Assembly: GCA_005406025.1 (NCBI GenBank)
Contig: BGZK01000185.1
Location: 558,001-622,000, forward strand
DNA: 64,000 bases
Reading direction: 5' to 3'
Source of the DNA: Eumeta japonica
Lineage: Eukaryota > Arthropoda > Insecta > Lepidoptera > Psychidae
Both the position numbers and the translations under genes were made by a program. Positions 1-11,340 of this stretch are shown here, in pieces; the stretch's first letter is position 1, and each line of letters opens with the position of its first letter. Below the pieces are notes generated by a model. That model was not told the origin of the DNA and searched no databases. It worked only from the letters and a program-made list of their open reading frames with translations.

Positions 1-140
1 TGGGATCTTATTACAAAACCGCACACATTGTCCCTTAAATGTTTTGTTAACTTTGCTTAGACGGGTTTATGAGCAGCAAGATCGTTCTAGTGTCAATGTT
101 ATGGATATCGCTACTTTTTAGAATGATTCTATATGTCTCT

Positions 141-216
141 TGACATATACCAGGTTCGTGACATATACCATACACTGACATATACCAAAATATACACCAA
201 TACCTGACATATATCA
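141..216 (+). repeat. Short tandem repeat, TGACATATACCA type
   Basis: Four copies of a 12-nt motif TGACATATACCA begin near 141, 159, 176 and 205; the last is changed to TGACATATATCA. Spacing is irregular (17-29 nt), so this is a decayed minisatellite rather than a clean array. No gene is seen in the surrounding first 430 bases. Confidence 0.7.
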
Positions 217-429
217 ATTCACTGAAACTGAGTCAACATTACTATTTCATTTTTGACATTTATTCAAATTATCAATAATATATAATGTTGTCTAGTTGAT
301 GCAGGATATGAACATGAACCATAGCATGATTTAAGTTTGATAAAGCGTTATCTGTTGAATTTTGTGAGAAACATCGGTATATTTGATGGGAAAGAAGGAC
401 ATTTCTAAAAAAAGTATCCAATTTTTATT

Positions 430-1068
430 TAAACGCAAGAACTTTAAATAGATTTGAGATAAAAAGTAACCTATATTCTAGTTTAAGTAATCTTCAATCT
501 ACCAATATAAGTTCCGTCAAAATTGATACAGCCGTTTCGAAGATTAGCCTGGACAGATAGATATTTTTTTTAATGTTTAAAACCTTTATTTTGAAATCAC
601 AGACAGACACTTCAATCTTAATTTTTTTATTAAATGAAAAATAGCTGATGTTCTGTTTTGAAGTCTTCTATCTACCAGTGCAAGTTCTGTCAAAATCGGT
701 TCGATCGTTTCGAAGATTAGCTCTGACAGACAAACAATTTTTATTCAATGTTTGTTTTGAGTTTTTCTAATGTATAAAAAAATGGTTAACAGGTGCAGGT
801 TTAAGAAAAACCTTTATTTGGAAATCACAAACAGACACTTAAATTTTATTTATTTTCATACAAAAAAAAGTAGCCAAAAATCTGTTTTGAATAGTCTTCT
901 AGGTACCAGTGCAGTCTCGGCGAAATAGGTTCAGTCGTTTAAGACATTTGCTCAAACAAACAGGCAGACAGACATTTTTTTTTAAATTCATGCTTGGAGT
1001 TTTATAATGTATAAAAGCTTTCATGAAAAAAAAATTATTTTGAAATTATACACAGAAATTTAAATTAT
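430..1068 (+). repeat. Diverged ~225-bp tandem repeat
   Basis: Two nearly full units (about 578-803 and 804-1022) are flanked by partial units (430-577 and 1023-1068). Each unit starts with a segment like AACCTTTATTTTGAAATCAC and contains a segment like CTACCAGTGCAAGTTCTG, then TCGTTTCGAAGATTAGC and an ACAGACAGAC-like stretch. The phrase 'tcaaaatcggttc' with the cagac run is typical of the 3' portions of lepidopteran interspersed repeats. No coding capacity is seen. Copies are strongly diverged, so the array is old. Confidence 0.7.
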
Positions 1069-2017
1069 AATTACTTGTATAAACTACGTTAGCTTATCGA
1101 ATGAACAACTTTATTAGGTTTAGTTATATTATAATGATCATACATTAGTTCAATAATTAATTACTCTGTAATACCTGTTATAAAGAGAAAATCATCATTT
1201 TAGTTTCAAAATTAAATTACTTAAATCAAATAACGAGAAGCACCGTTACGTAGTTACCAACTTCTCAAGGCCGGTCTAATTTATTTTATTCAGTTATTTA
1301 TTTATTCATTTATATTATTATTTACTATATAAACTTTATTTTCTTAAAGTTTAAAAAAATGTAGATGACTTTTATCTTTGTTTCTTTTTCAATTTTCAAT
1401 TCAATATTTTCCGATGAACATATCCTTATTTTCTACGTCAACATTTATTCCTAAAAATAAACTCTCAATCAAAGTGTATGTAGTTTCTAAAAACAATTGT
1501 TTCATTATTATAAGATGTGGAAGTCATCCTTAAAATTTGACACCAATTTCCAAAACTCTTATTATGGAATAATAAAACATTGTTTATATGTGATATATTC
1601 TAATAATAAGTAGAATTTAATATAAACATACTGAAAGCATTCTCGCTCTGAAACTACTGCCTCAATTCACTAATTTATTTGCAAACAGTGAACAAGGAAT
1701 GCTCTGTAATAGGCGCATTCAATCGACGATCCCGCAACTAAAGCTCGACCGGCTTTTACCACGTTTCACTTTTTAACTTGGCCGTGTTCTGAATAATATT
1801 GGCGGAGTTCAAAAGCGGAAATTCCGCCCGAATTCGAGTGTCTCAGCAGATTTCCAAGTTTTTAACTTTTGGCCCCTTTAGTTTAGCGTGTACCCTTTAA
1901 CGACGGCGAGTCAGTCGTTAAGAGCATTGAGTTCAATCTAGAAACCGAAGAAGAGTAGCAAACGAAAGGTTATTGAAAGTGTGTAAAAGAATACGTAATA
2001 TTAACTTAAACTCGCGT
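1069..2017. other. AT-rich non-coding stretch with one GC-richer patch
   Basis: No open reading frame or repeat family was recognised. From about 1690 to 1960 base composition shifts to higher GC, and an imperfect inverted repeat (GGCGGA ... TTCCGCC, about 1800-1830) is present. That patch could be conserved regulatory DNA, but this is only a composition argument. Confidence 0.4.
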
Positions 2018-2103
2018 CTATTTTCCGAAAAGGTAGGCAGAGACTGTAATCTACTACATGGTCCGATTTTTGCATATCCACTTGCTTAGCTAACATCGAT
2101 GAC
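2018..2103 (-). mobile_element. RTE-type non-LTR retrotransposon, 3'-end fragment
   Basis: The stretch is clearly similar to the 3' end of the larger minus-strand RTE copy at 15030-15915: both share, on the plus strand, a CCGAAAAGGTAGGCA-like segment, then a TGGTCCGAT/TGGCACGAT-like segment, a TGCATATC/TGTATATC segment and CTAACATC. In the family this corresponds to the last codons of the polyprotein and the start of the 3' UTR. It is only about 85 nt long and contributes no reading frame. 5' truncation like this is the normal result of target-primed reverse transcription. Confidence 0.6.
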
Positions 2104-3313
2104 AACGATACCTGTCTGACTTTACACAGGGGAACACAATCAAACAAACCCGGAGTCTTCGAGCTGTCTGTCCTATTCTCTATTCCTTCCAGAAATGACA
2201 GTATCTTTCTACTCTATATTTCCAGCCCCAAATCCTGAATATCCCTCCATACTTCTATGCTTTCTATTCTCTATCTCTCGTATTTCTTCTGAAATTTTCA
2301 GGATGAAATGATTGCAGGTATTAAATAAATATTACGTCAATAGGATACTGGCATTACCTGAGAATTCCTACCCAGGCTTGTCCCAGGCAGTTCCCCGTAT
2401 CTGGGTTGGAGCAAATTTCCGTACCAGAGAATCGAGAGCGACAATGTTACCTTCTTTAGGACCGACTAAAGAAGTTTGCTTTGGTGCTATGAATGTACAT
2501 GAAGATATAAATGATAAAACTTATAATGTCTGCTAACTAACGAAAGAAAGAAAGAAAGGTAACTCGGTATCCTATGCATGAAAAAAATGCAAAAATTTTG
2601 GTGGAGCCGTCAAACGCGGATTCTTTAAATATTATTGATCTGGTATTGACCAGAGTCAGTGAAGATGCAGTAGTCGTGGCTTCGTTCTATCAGAAAAATT
2701 ATCTGAATCTGTAAACGGTTATGTAAGTCCAAGGCTCTTCTGGCTCCGGGTTAAAACTATATTGTGATGGGTGTTATAGACTATACCATAAAATTTACTC
2801 GATTTTATGAGAGTTTACGTACAAAATTTTATTAGAAGCTAATATCAAAATAATGAAACACAGAAACTATTTTTTCTCACGGAAAAACCCCAAGCTTAGT
2901 TCTCTCCGTTACACGTTGATTGACTCCAAAATCATAATGGTGAGGAATAAAATCTGGCATATGTATACCATATATTGTAACGCGCTTCAAATACTTTCTC
3001 CTTTAAGCATTGACGTGAAATATATTCCAAGATGCCTCACAATTTCTCGAATGCTATCTATACGGACTAAACTTCTCATGCAACGTCTTCATAAAAATCG
3101 TATTTGACTAATCGGACAGTTATATCTCAAATATAGAATTATTCGTCAATAACTGCGATTAAAGAATTCTCAACTATCGTACAATAATTTTCAGGTGAAA
3201 TTATTAAAGTTATTATTAGATATATAATATTGAATATATAAAAAGTGTCATAACCGAAAAGCCAATCAGTATTAAAAAATAATCAAATATTACTCAATGA
3301 AAGAAAAAGGATA
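2104..3313. other. Non-coding stretch, pyrimidine-rich then AT-rich
   Basis: Bases 2150-2300 are strongly pyrimidine-rich on the plus strand, and a (GAAA)4 microsatellite lies at 2542-2558. Short open frames at 2312-2536 and 2853-3107 have no recognisable domain, AT-driven codon use and no splice or promoter context, so they are not called as genes. Confidence 0.4.
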
Positions 3314-3354
3314 TTAATTGATTCTTGCTAGAAATGGCGAGAAGAATCAATTAA
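3314..3354. repeat. Perfect 13-bp hairpin
   Basis: Left arm 3314-3326 (TTAATTGATTCTT) is the exact reverse complement of the right arm 3342-3354. The 15-nt loop can pair a little further through one wobble. No double-hairpin partner with a matching loop is adjacent. Confidence 0.8.
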
Positions 3355-4185
3355 AATACTTTTCACGGCTTTAGTACTATTTGCATTTCTCTCAATTTGG
3401 TTAGCCATCATCAAATGAAAAATCAAGACTTCAAGACATATCTCTAATGTGAAGAATAGTAAAGGATTTTTAAAGTGTTTTTCTCGATCTGTCCCTCATT
3501 GTTAGATACATACAGTCACTCTTTAACTAATTAACGATTTTTACGTACAGTGAAGTAAAAGATGTCTTAACAATACGTTAAGTGCGTTCGCATGCCGTGC
3601 TGCATGGTTCCCTCGCTCCAACGCGGGCGATTTTCTTGTACGGAATATTATTTTAATATCGTGCATAAGGAAAACGCACACGCCGAACTATGAAGCTTAA
3701 ATCCATGTGCTTCGAGGTGTTGAACTGGTAAAATTCCAACTGATATTTTTCCGCCTCTTAACAGCTCCTTTCTGCTTGAATAACAAGAGAAAATTTACAT
3801 AAAAATAAAGTGATTGCGTATTATTCGAACAAAATAATCTCAAAAAAATATGACAAGCCGTTTATGTTCCCATCATAAGGACATGATATACGCATTTCAT
3901 TTCAAAAAACAGAGGATAGGTTATTGATGGTATAAAAAATAATTCTATTTGTAGTTCTCCAGTACCATAAAAAATTGGTTCAGAAAAAATTATCCTCACT
4001 AATATATAGAATTTATTTTGAATAGTCTAGAATGCAGCAGTGAAACAAATCTATCAGAAATTATAACGAACTTTTTAATTTTAATTCCCGAGAGGCCTGC
4101 TCTCTCGAAGTTGCGTTATCGACGCGTTCGCAGCTCTAATCTCTTAACCACATACATATGTGGAAGGAATAAGTATAATTTGAAT
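3355..4185. other. AT-rich non-coding stretch
   Basis: Nothing codes here. A short GC-richer patch at about 3585-3730 has no repeat signature I recognise. The remainder is AT-rich single-copy-looking sequence. Confidence 0.4.
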
Positions 4186-4815
4186 CAGTTCAAAGTCAAA
4201 TTCAGAGTATCTTTATTTCATAACTTATAAAATAACCCTTGAAATAGCTCAAATAACTATGCGAATTTACTCTGTATTACTCTTTCGGAAGACATTTTTC
4301 CCTCAAGAAGAAAGAGCAAGGAACTTCAAGGAAGTAGCTATTTTCTAATTTCATCGTAGACAATACAAAACCAATTATGAACGAAACAGCCCGGTAAGAA
4401 GTTGAGCCGCCTGTGCCCGTTAATATTTGTCTTCTAAATATTCAGAAATTACGTAATACCCTATTTTACTGAGCGATTTTTTAATAATACTCTTAAATTT
4501 AAATAAAGTTTAAATCTTATGTATCCACAGAGACCCTACTGCCGATGTACACGCTGAGCCCTCTAAATGAATTTGTGACTTTTCTTAATCGACTAACATA
4601 TACCTAAGCACAGTTTATTTTTGTTTATGGTATTGAGTTTATGTTGATCACTATTTCTTTTAAACATTTCTAATATTATTTTACACATAATAAATTTTCA
4701 TATAAAAATTGGGATGCCAAAGTTAATATTCCATTATCTTTAAACTTATTTTCAAGAGATACACGAAGTCCGACCTTATAAACAGCGCGAATCGTCCGCT
4801 TCTGCAGTATTTTAA
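4186..4815 (-). mobile_element. Jockey/CR1-like non-LTR retrotransposon, 3' end (copy 1)
   Basis: This copy aligns along its length with the minus-strand element at 7133-7950. Shared plus-strand landmarks include CTTTATTTCATAA, AACAGCCCGGTAAGAAG, GCCG, TCTTCTAAATATTCAGAAAT, CCCTCTAAATGAATTTGTGA and TCTTTTAAACATTTCTA. It covers the 3' UTR and the end of the reverse-transcriptase frame, where the coding part (from about 4740) is eroded. The 3' terminus on the minus strand has a degenerate TTTGAA-like tail, a 3' microsatellite tail typical of this type. The protein-coding part is too short to give a domain here; the assignment rests on copy 2. Confidence 0.75.
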
Positions 4816-5508
4816 ACATAAATTATTATGAGGACTTAATGACCTAAGTATCAGATAAAATCGATCCTTTTTTTTAGATGGAAAAATTTCTCATGAGTTC
4901 ACGACATCTGACACAGTAATGCCAGACTTTTATCGAGTAAACCCAACTTGGGGTTCCTCACTCATATCCCTCTCGTCAGCTACATGCCAGCTTTCGTATA
5001 CTGCTTCGAAGTAAACTCCTCCTAGCAAAAAAAAGAAGTAAAGTAGTAATATAGTAAATATTTTATTCATTATATTAAACAATTAATTTATTACAATTTA
5101 TTGCAATATATTTATTCCTCAATATAATGATTATATATTATATAATTATATATCATTAGATATATTGTATATAATTGATAATGAAATTTTAATTAAAGAA
5201 TATTAATCACAATGCATTCCTTTACAACAAGGTAAAAATTTTCAAAAATTTTTTTTAAATGACGGACCTTTGTAATAAATAAATTATCATAAACGTTGTT
5301 AAATATTTCATCTCTTTATCTAAATAATTAAAACCGTTCCGAAAATGTTTATAGGTTTCTCATTTTTTCGGCGCTCACCCACGTCGACTAAAGATGAATT
5401 TGTTGTAAGTCTACGCAGAGACAGGAGCCGTGGGGCAAAATATAGTTTTAGTATCTGTTAAGCCATCTTAAGCACACCTATTAGTAGATACTCACCCAAG
5501 TTCTACAA
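4816..5508. other. AT-rich non-coding stretch
   Basis: No gene or known repeat is visible. Bases 5040-5200 are almost pure A+T with many short self-complementary runs (TATATATTATATAATTATATATC-like), a low-complexity tract rather than a defined element. Confidence 0.4.
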
Positions 5509-5693
5509 CTGGTGTGGATACATGCGCCAGCGTCGCACCGCAATTATCTTCGGCTGAGATTATTAAAATTGTTACTGCTGATATCTTAGATTATCAGACG
5601 TAAGATGTATATAAGGTGTTATACCTCGTCAAATGTACACTATAAAGTGATTCATGTAAATCGAACTCGTGGTTTTTGAAGTATGTACGTACA
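5509..5693 (+). repeat. Dispersed direct repeat, copy 1
   Basis: This segment and 6062-6196 share an ordered series of landmarks: TGCGCCAGCGTCGCACCGCA / TGCGCCTGCGTTGCACCGCA, then ACGTAAGATGTATATAAGGT, GTGATTCATGTAAAT and GAACTCGTGGTTTTTGAAGT-like sequence. Copy 1 carries about 45 extra bases after the first landmark. Both are on the plus strand, about 550 bp apart. No coding potential; family unknown. Confidence 0.75.
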
Positions 5694-5847
5694 AAGGAAC
5701 CGATATACAGTAAAAAAGGAATTCTTATTTTAAGAGTACATGTTTTCTTAAAATGCGTTGTAAATTTGATTAAATTTTATAACATATTAAAAGTTTTTGC
5801 TAAAACTGAAAATACAGTAGTTTTGGTTCGAAATACTTTTTATTAAA

Positions 5848-5920
5848 ATTTATTATATATTATATTTAAGAGAAATTCAATATTGTGTTGAATTTCTCTT
5901 AAACATAATATATAATAAAT
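5848..5920. repeat. 33-bp hairpin with a single mismatch
   Basis: Left arm 5848-5880 and right arm 5888-5920 are reverse complements over 33 nt with one mismatch (T versus C), separated by a 7-nt loop TATTGTG. The near-perfect arms mean it is young or maintained. It lies between the two direct repeats at 5509 and 6062. It lacks the bulges normal for animal pre-miRNAs, so a microRNA call is not supported. Confidence 0.85.
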
Positions 5921-6061
5921 CTAAGTGAAGAATTCCAATTAGCCTGACTTCAAGAAAATAAAATGCATTGGACATAAAAACACTTATGAAATGAATATCT
6001 TGTACCAAGACTAAAATACTCTTGATTATGTTTCATGTAAATATTTTTTTAAACTAAACAA

Positions 6062-6196
6062 CAGGTTGGATAAATGCGCCTGCGTTGCACCGCAATTCAT
6101 CATCCAACGTAAGAATATGTATATAAAGTGTTATCTCGCCAGGTTTACAATAAAAAATTATTTATGTAAATTGAACTCGTACTTTTTGAAGTATAT
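6062..6196 (+). repeat. Dispersed direct repeat, copy 2
   Basis: Second copy of the repeat at 5509-5693 in the same orientation. It lacks a segment of about 45 nt found in copy 1 after the GCACCGCAATT landmark, and otherwise follows the same order of landmarks to the TTTTTGAAGTAT end. Confidence 0.75.
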
Positions 6197-7132
6197 TTAC
6201 ACGCGCACATAGCTAAAGGGAGATTATATCAAAATAGTGTAAAACTCACTTGAAAGTTAATAGTTCTTCTATAGATGACGCTTTTGTATTTCATAATAAA
6301 ATTATCGAAGAGATAGTTTAATTAAATAACAACCAAGTGAAAATACATATAGAGTTCGACGCATGAAATTATAAGACTTGAGGACAGGTCTAGTACAAAC
6401 GTTTGGAAACTAACCTCTGCAGTGAACAAGACACTGACAGCCAAATAAGTCTTAAATTTATCTTCTATCTTTTTTAATAAATTTCTTCACTTTAGGTCTC
6501 TTACATTCATCCGTGAGTATACCTGTATGCAGATTGTGATAGACTATAATATATTTTATTACTTGGCAAGTTTTATATTCATCCAAATGTATAAAGTACA
6601 TTACAACTACTATTAAGAAAAAAGTATAAGCTGATATATATTTTAATACCAGCTCATACTTTTCTCTCTGTTTGTCACAAAAAGCAAGTTCATTCCAAGT
6701 TTCTTGATATTAAGACTTACAGTTGTGCACTGACTATCAGTCAATTTAGTAATTCACTCGCCAGTTAAATCAGGTTAAAACTTGACAAACTATAAATTCA
6801 TTACCAATGAGAGTAGTGATTTTTTTAAATAAATTTAAGTACTTTGCACCTACTTATAACCATCCTTTAAGAAAATGAATTAGATATTAAACATTAGAAC
6901 GCATAGCCCACTCATTGGCTCTAATTACACAGAAAACAAAATTGACCTTTTTTTTTGTTGCTTAAGATTTTTCTACTGTTGTTTACTAATTTGGGTGCGC
7001 TGATCTAAAATCGACGCTCAGATTTTTGCAGCAGCTCTGGTTAGTGCCATATAGGTGTCGTCTTGAATTTGCATGAGTAGTCGATAATTTCTATCAATCA
7101 GCGGTATCACCAAACTAGTTTCTGTAGAAAAA
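6197..7132. other. AT-rich non-coding stretch with one imperfect hairpin
   Basis: No gene seen. An imperfect inverted repeat (6616-6633 with 6650-6667, two mismatches in 18, loop 16 nt) is the only clear structure. A slightly GC-richer stretch at 7000-7080 is unassigned. Confidence 0.4.
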
Positions 7133-7950
7133 AATCAAAATTCAAAATATCTTTATTTCATAAGTTACAAAATAACACTTGAAATACGTCATAATTTTTT
7201 ATGAATTTACACTTTAGCGCTCGTTCGGAAAGCAGTTTTCCCTCAAGAAGAACGAACAAGAAACTTAAGGGTAGCTCTTTTCTAATTTGCACATACATAG
7301 CCAAAACAAATACGAGACCATTAAGAATAAAACAGCCCGGTAAGAAGTCGAGCCGCTTTTGCCCATGGATATCTGTCTTCTAAATATTCAGAAATTCCAT
7401 AGTACCCTTTTTTACTGAGTGATTGTTTAATAACACTCTTAAATTTATATAGGGGTAAATCTTGTATATCTATAGCAACCTTATTGAATAGGCGCACACA
7501 GAACCCTCTAAATGAATTTGTGACTTAGTTGATTAACATGTGAAATCAGTTTATTTTTATTTCTGGTAATGAGTTTATGTCGACTACTATTTCTTTTAAA
7601 CATTTCTAGATTTTTTGTACATATAATAAATTTTCATAAATGAATTGAGATGCCAGGGTCAAAATTCCAATTTCCTTAAACTTATTTCTAAGAGATGCAC
7701 GAGGTCGAGCTTGTAAATTGCTCTAACGGCCCGTTTCTGCAACACAAAAATTCTATGAATATCCGCTGCGTTTCCCCAGAGCAAGATGCCATACGACATC
7801 AGACTATGGAAACCGCCAAAATAAACCAATCTGGCAGTTTCGACGTCCGATAAATTTCTCATTTTTTTGACAGCATAGGCGGCAGAGCTAAGCCTTTTCG
7901 CCAACTTACTTAGATGAGGACCCCATTGAAGCCTGTTATTTAACTCTCTC
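7133..7950 (-). pseudogene. Jockey/CR1-like retrotransposon: C-terminal RT region plus 3' UTR (copy 2)
   Basis: On the minus strand an open frame from about 7950 down to 7659 reads through LNNRLQWGPHLSKLAKRL, ...YFGGFHSLMSYGILLWGN and AADIHRIFVLQKRAVRAIY. This segment is characteristic of the region after the catalytic palm in jockey/CR1-type non-LTR reverse transcriptases, which are very common in Lepidoptera. The YADD catalytic part, the endonuclease and ORF1 are missing, so the copy is 5'-truncated. The frame is lost before the usual ...REKFKE continuation; below 7659 lies the 3' UTR, which matches copies at 4186-4815 and 14427-14520. On the plus strand the 3' end is CAAAATTCAAAATATC, a short TTTGAA tail on the minus strand. 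A single-letter clade call (jockey versus CR1) is not secure without alignment. Confidence 0.85.
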
Positions 7951-8354
7951 TCGTGTTAAGTTATTGCTTTTTTATTATTACATGTTATGGTATGTGTAGC
8001 GAAAACGAGGTTTATTGCTTATACTTCATTTTTTATGGTTATTTGAAACCTAAAAAAATTAAACAACTTTTTAGAGGAGAGATAGGGGAGAAGAGAAAAG
8101 AGGTTTTAGTGACGAGCCACCAGTTATTTTTGTAGTTTATTTAATATAACAATTGCAAATTTCCCCAACAGTACCAGTATCACAGTGGTTAAAGGTATCA
8201 GTAAAAGGTATCAGGTGCGATTGCAGGCATGAGTTGATTTTCCGAAAAGCTTTTAAGTTAGATGAAAACGTGTCTTTCGATCTGGAATAAAAAAGTTCAT
8301 AAATGTGCATATCTCAACAGTTAGGTCATTAATACTCGACACAACGACCCTAGA
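7951..8354. other. Non-coding stretch
   Basis: No gene or repeat family recognised. Short open frames on both strands from 7953 to 8580 overlap each other and have no domain. Confidence 0.4.
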
Positions 8355-8530
8355 ACGGCATCCTGTTAGACTTTCAGAGATACGCCACCTAACAGCGGGC
8401 AATTTACACCGGACACCACAAGCGTTTGCAGAAATCAGGATAATCGCAGCGGCAGCCCGCCGCGGCCGCGCAGCGCACGCGCCGCGGTTTGCCCAAATCG
8501 TATCAATTTGTCTGCGCATTACATCATCTC
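8355..8530. promoter_or_regulatory. GC-rich block, possible regulatory element
   Basis: An abrupt GC-rich patch in AT-rich surroundings, with a core near 8450-8490 of CCGCCGCGGCCGCGC type and a nearby CGCGCCGCGG that makes it strongly self-complementary. Open frames occur on both strands only because stops are rare in GC-rich DNA. Conserved non-coding regulatory DNA is a possibility; a TE fragment is equally possible. Confidence 0.25.
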
Positions 8531-9103
8531 ACGTTTGCACTCTGAACGCTGTGTACTTCACACGTATGATGTGGCGATAACAACGTTTTCACCATTAGAT
8601 TCGAATACTAATAAACAGAGATGCTGGCATGTAAGAAACAAAACTTGAACTTCAAAATAATATGTTTCGTGTAAGAAGTCCATTATTATGTCTGATGTCT
8701 TATGGAAGTTAAAAATTGAAATAAAATCGGAAAAACACCGAAGTTCACAAATATAAAGGCTGTGAAATATTAAGCAAAGGATATCAGAGTTCAAAGCAAT
8801 AACTTTAGAAAAGAAAAACAAATAATTCCGAAGGGCAATTTTAAAGAATATATTGGAAATATAGTCATTTAAATGCTTATCTTAAGATATTATGAGAGTT
8901 ATTATAATGTAGCGCTACTTCTTACCACAGCTTCGCACAGAACTCGGCAGCTTGTTTCCGTGTTATGTGCAGCTCGTGTACTTACATTTATACTTCAGCT
9001 TCTGTTTCTCCAATGTCGCCTTCAATTCTTAAATACAGATGTCGGTTAAAGAGAAGATTGAAAAACAATATTAACAATGTATAGAGTGATTTATTATATA
9101 CTA
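8531..9103. other. AT-rich non-coding stretch
   Basis: No gene, repeat or strong palindrome was recognised. Confidence 0.4.
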
Positions 9104-9260
9104 GCCGTTACCCGGCTTCTTCGCTGAGCTTAAATTAACTTTTAGAAATCTATGTTTTTTTTAATGATTCAAATAAAAAGTCTCGATTATCGGGTCCAGT
9201 GCCGGTCCCACTTTTGATACCAATACCGGTTCGATGCCGATTTTTTCCTTCTTTGGGCAT
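9104..9260 (+). repeat. Interspersed repeat of the ACTAGC...CCCGGCTTC type
   Basis: The sequence ACTAGCCGTTACCCGGCTTC followed by TTCGCTGAG is a diverged relative of the ACTAGCTGTCCCGCCCGCTT start seen at 44321. Such starts are widespread in lepidopteran genomes and usually mark the end of a retroposed element read from its 3' side. Length and 5' limit are unclear. Confidence 0.5.
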
Positions 9261-9770
9261 TAATGTTCCATAAGATAACAAATTACCTTTTTAATGGTAA
9301 TTGTACATTTTTGTTAGAAAAATGTTAACCTAAGTTATATAGAAAATCTATTTTACATCCGTCAGGGTTAATTAAAAAAAAGCAATATATGTGTTTTTTC
9401 TTAATTTGTGTAAGTAACTAGAATATTAAATTTGACATATCTAGCTACAACTGTTTCGATTTTCTATACAACTGTATTTCGCTATTACACCATCTTTAGA
9501 GGTTGTATTTTATAATATATTTAGTTAATGCTGATGTAAATTATCATAGGAATTTTATTAGAAAATTCGAAACCTATAGATCTAGTAATTTGGACTGTTC
9601 TCTTATATATCAGATCGTCTTTTCTTTTTTCATACAACGTAATTTTAATTATATAAGAAACTAGAAAACACTTGATCCATATCAGTAACAGAATCGATAT
9701 TGAATATTTTCGTAACGTTTTTGCCTCACTTTTACTTAACAAGTTTCGAAAATATGGTCATATTATATAG
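9261..9770. other. AT-rich non-coding stretch
   Basis: No gene or repeat recognised. A minus-strand open frame at 9521-9742 has AT-driven composition and no domain. Confidence 0.4.
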
Positions 9771-10032
9771 ATATTACCAGGCAGCGGCGACGGCTACATA
9801 AAAGTGTGCCGCTCGCTCGCTGCAAATTATCCTGTTCACTCGCGCGCAGACAAAGTATCTCTATCTCTTTATAAAAACCCCGTGGGTCGCTTCCACGCTT
9901 GAGGATCGCGGCTGGCGGCAGCCGTGACCTTAGTGTGCCGACTTGCGCTGATCAATTTTATTGCAGTGCTATTTAATACTCATCGTGCACTTTAAAATGG
10001 CATACCGATATTCAAGCATCTAATATACAGAA
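9771..10032 (+). mobile_element. Leader region of the transposase pseudogene
   Basis: A GC-richer stretch directly upstream of the broken transposase at 10033. It contains CTCTTTATAAAAACCCC (about 9864-9880), which is a plausible TATA-type box, then a GC-rich leader ending about 150 nt before the ATG. It is probably the element's own promoter/5' region, but no terminal inverted repeat was found. Confidence 0.35.
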
Positions 10033-10297
10033 ATGGTTGAAGAATTTGCAATTTGCAATGACAACGTTGTAGAAGCAGTGCGTAAATTGGAACACTCTGT
10101 TAAGTGCAACCCAGCGCCTCCGCGATTTTGGACAATTTAGACCTCCGTCTTCCATAAATCGTGAAGTAAATATTATTAATGTTAGGCTACAAGAGAATAT
10201 TTTGAAATTATTTGAGGAAAATCTCGAAGCTAGTACCTACCGAGCCGCTACAGTTTTTGGTTGTAGTCAAACTCAAACGATTAAAAAGTATTTTGCG
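10033..10297 (+). pseudogene. Helix-turn-helix transposase N-terminus (mariner/DUF4817-like), broken
   Basis: An ATG at 10033 opens MVEEFAICNDNVVEAVRKLE, then a frameshift moves the signal to a frame covering 10127-10297 that reads FGQFRPPSSINREVN, NVRLQENILKLFEEN and LEASTYRAATVFGCSQTQTI. The pattern of a linker followed by a 'LQENIL..FEENPEAST..AA..' helix-turn-helix matches the DNA-binding head of the DUF4817/mariner-like transposases that are common in insects. The catalytic DDE part is absent: after 10297 no homologous frame is seen. It is therefore a truncated, frameshifted relic. The exact superfamily is inferred from the N-terminus only. Confidence 0.65.
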
Positions 10298-11340
10298 TTA
10301 ACGTGCTCGATTATGGATAAAACGAAGCGAAAGATATTTTGAAAGTAATATGTTTAAATATTCTTACTAGTAGTATCTTTTGATACTTTGAATACTTCAA
10401 TATCTTTGAATGCTCACGTAAGAAGTGATTTTTTTTTATGAATTTTAAATTACGGAATATTTGGTACGTTGTAATTTATGTAAGTACTAGCATATTTCCA
10501 TAGATTAAATCCATACGTCTACTTTTTAACTCGCGGAACTAGGCAGGTATTTTGACAATTAAAATAAATGTTTAATAATGTTATAATTATTACACTGGAT
10601 AATTATAACTATTACCTAGCTAATAAGAGCGGCTCGCGAAGACGGACGCCGATAGCACGTGGGTTGGGTGACAAGTCTTTGTACAAAAATAAGACAAATC
10701 AATGTCGCTTATAACTCATATATAGTTAAATTATAAATGTTAATTAATTCATAAAATAATTTAAAAATGTTTCCAAGTTGAGGTATTTTCGTTTTACAAT
10801 ATAATAAAAATTATGATGTTAATATAGATTTCTACTGTACTACAAAATAAGAATTATGATCATACAAAGCAAACAGCGAAAAAAAAAGGATTTGTGCTCC
10901 AGTCTTTTAGTTGCACTTTTTATATCTGTTCGCGTATTTTTTACGTTTTTTTTGTAGCAACGAGGTGAAATTTTGCTTAAAAATATCCAAAGTTCATTGC
11001 AAGTATGCAAAATGTTGCTATACAAATAATTGTTTATATCGTTGAGTGCCGACAAAAGGTAACAAATACACATACAGAAAGACGCGGCGTGGGACTTGAA
11101 TTTATATTATACAGCGATATAAGATAGACTCCTTATGAAATCTAGACGTTTATTTTTCTTAAAGATCACGTAAACGATATTATATTTTCACTGTTTCATT
11201 ACTAGGAACTTACCGTAATTCTAAATAAATCTATGAAGCAATATCAACGCTTTAGGAACGGTAACACGACGCAAATCCTCTTAATAAAATACTTAATCTT
11301 ACAACATCTAGAATAGAAACATAGGAATAACATTATTACA
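10298..11340. other. AT-rich non-coding stretch
   Basis: No gene recognised. A perfect 11-bp hairpin (10580-10590 with 10599-10609, loop 8 nt) is present, and a short GC-richer patch lies at 10620-10680. Confidence 0.4.

Noticed and set aside
5848..5920. microRNA precursor
   Set aside because: A near-perfect 33-bp stem with a 7-nt loop lacks the bulges and size typical of animal pre-miRNA.
8253..8580. Overlapping 88- and 91-codon frames on both strands
   Set aside because: Both are open because of the GC-rich core; neither has a domain or a plausible exon boundary.
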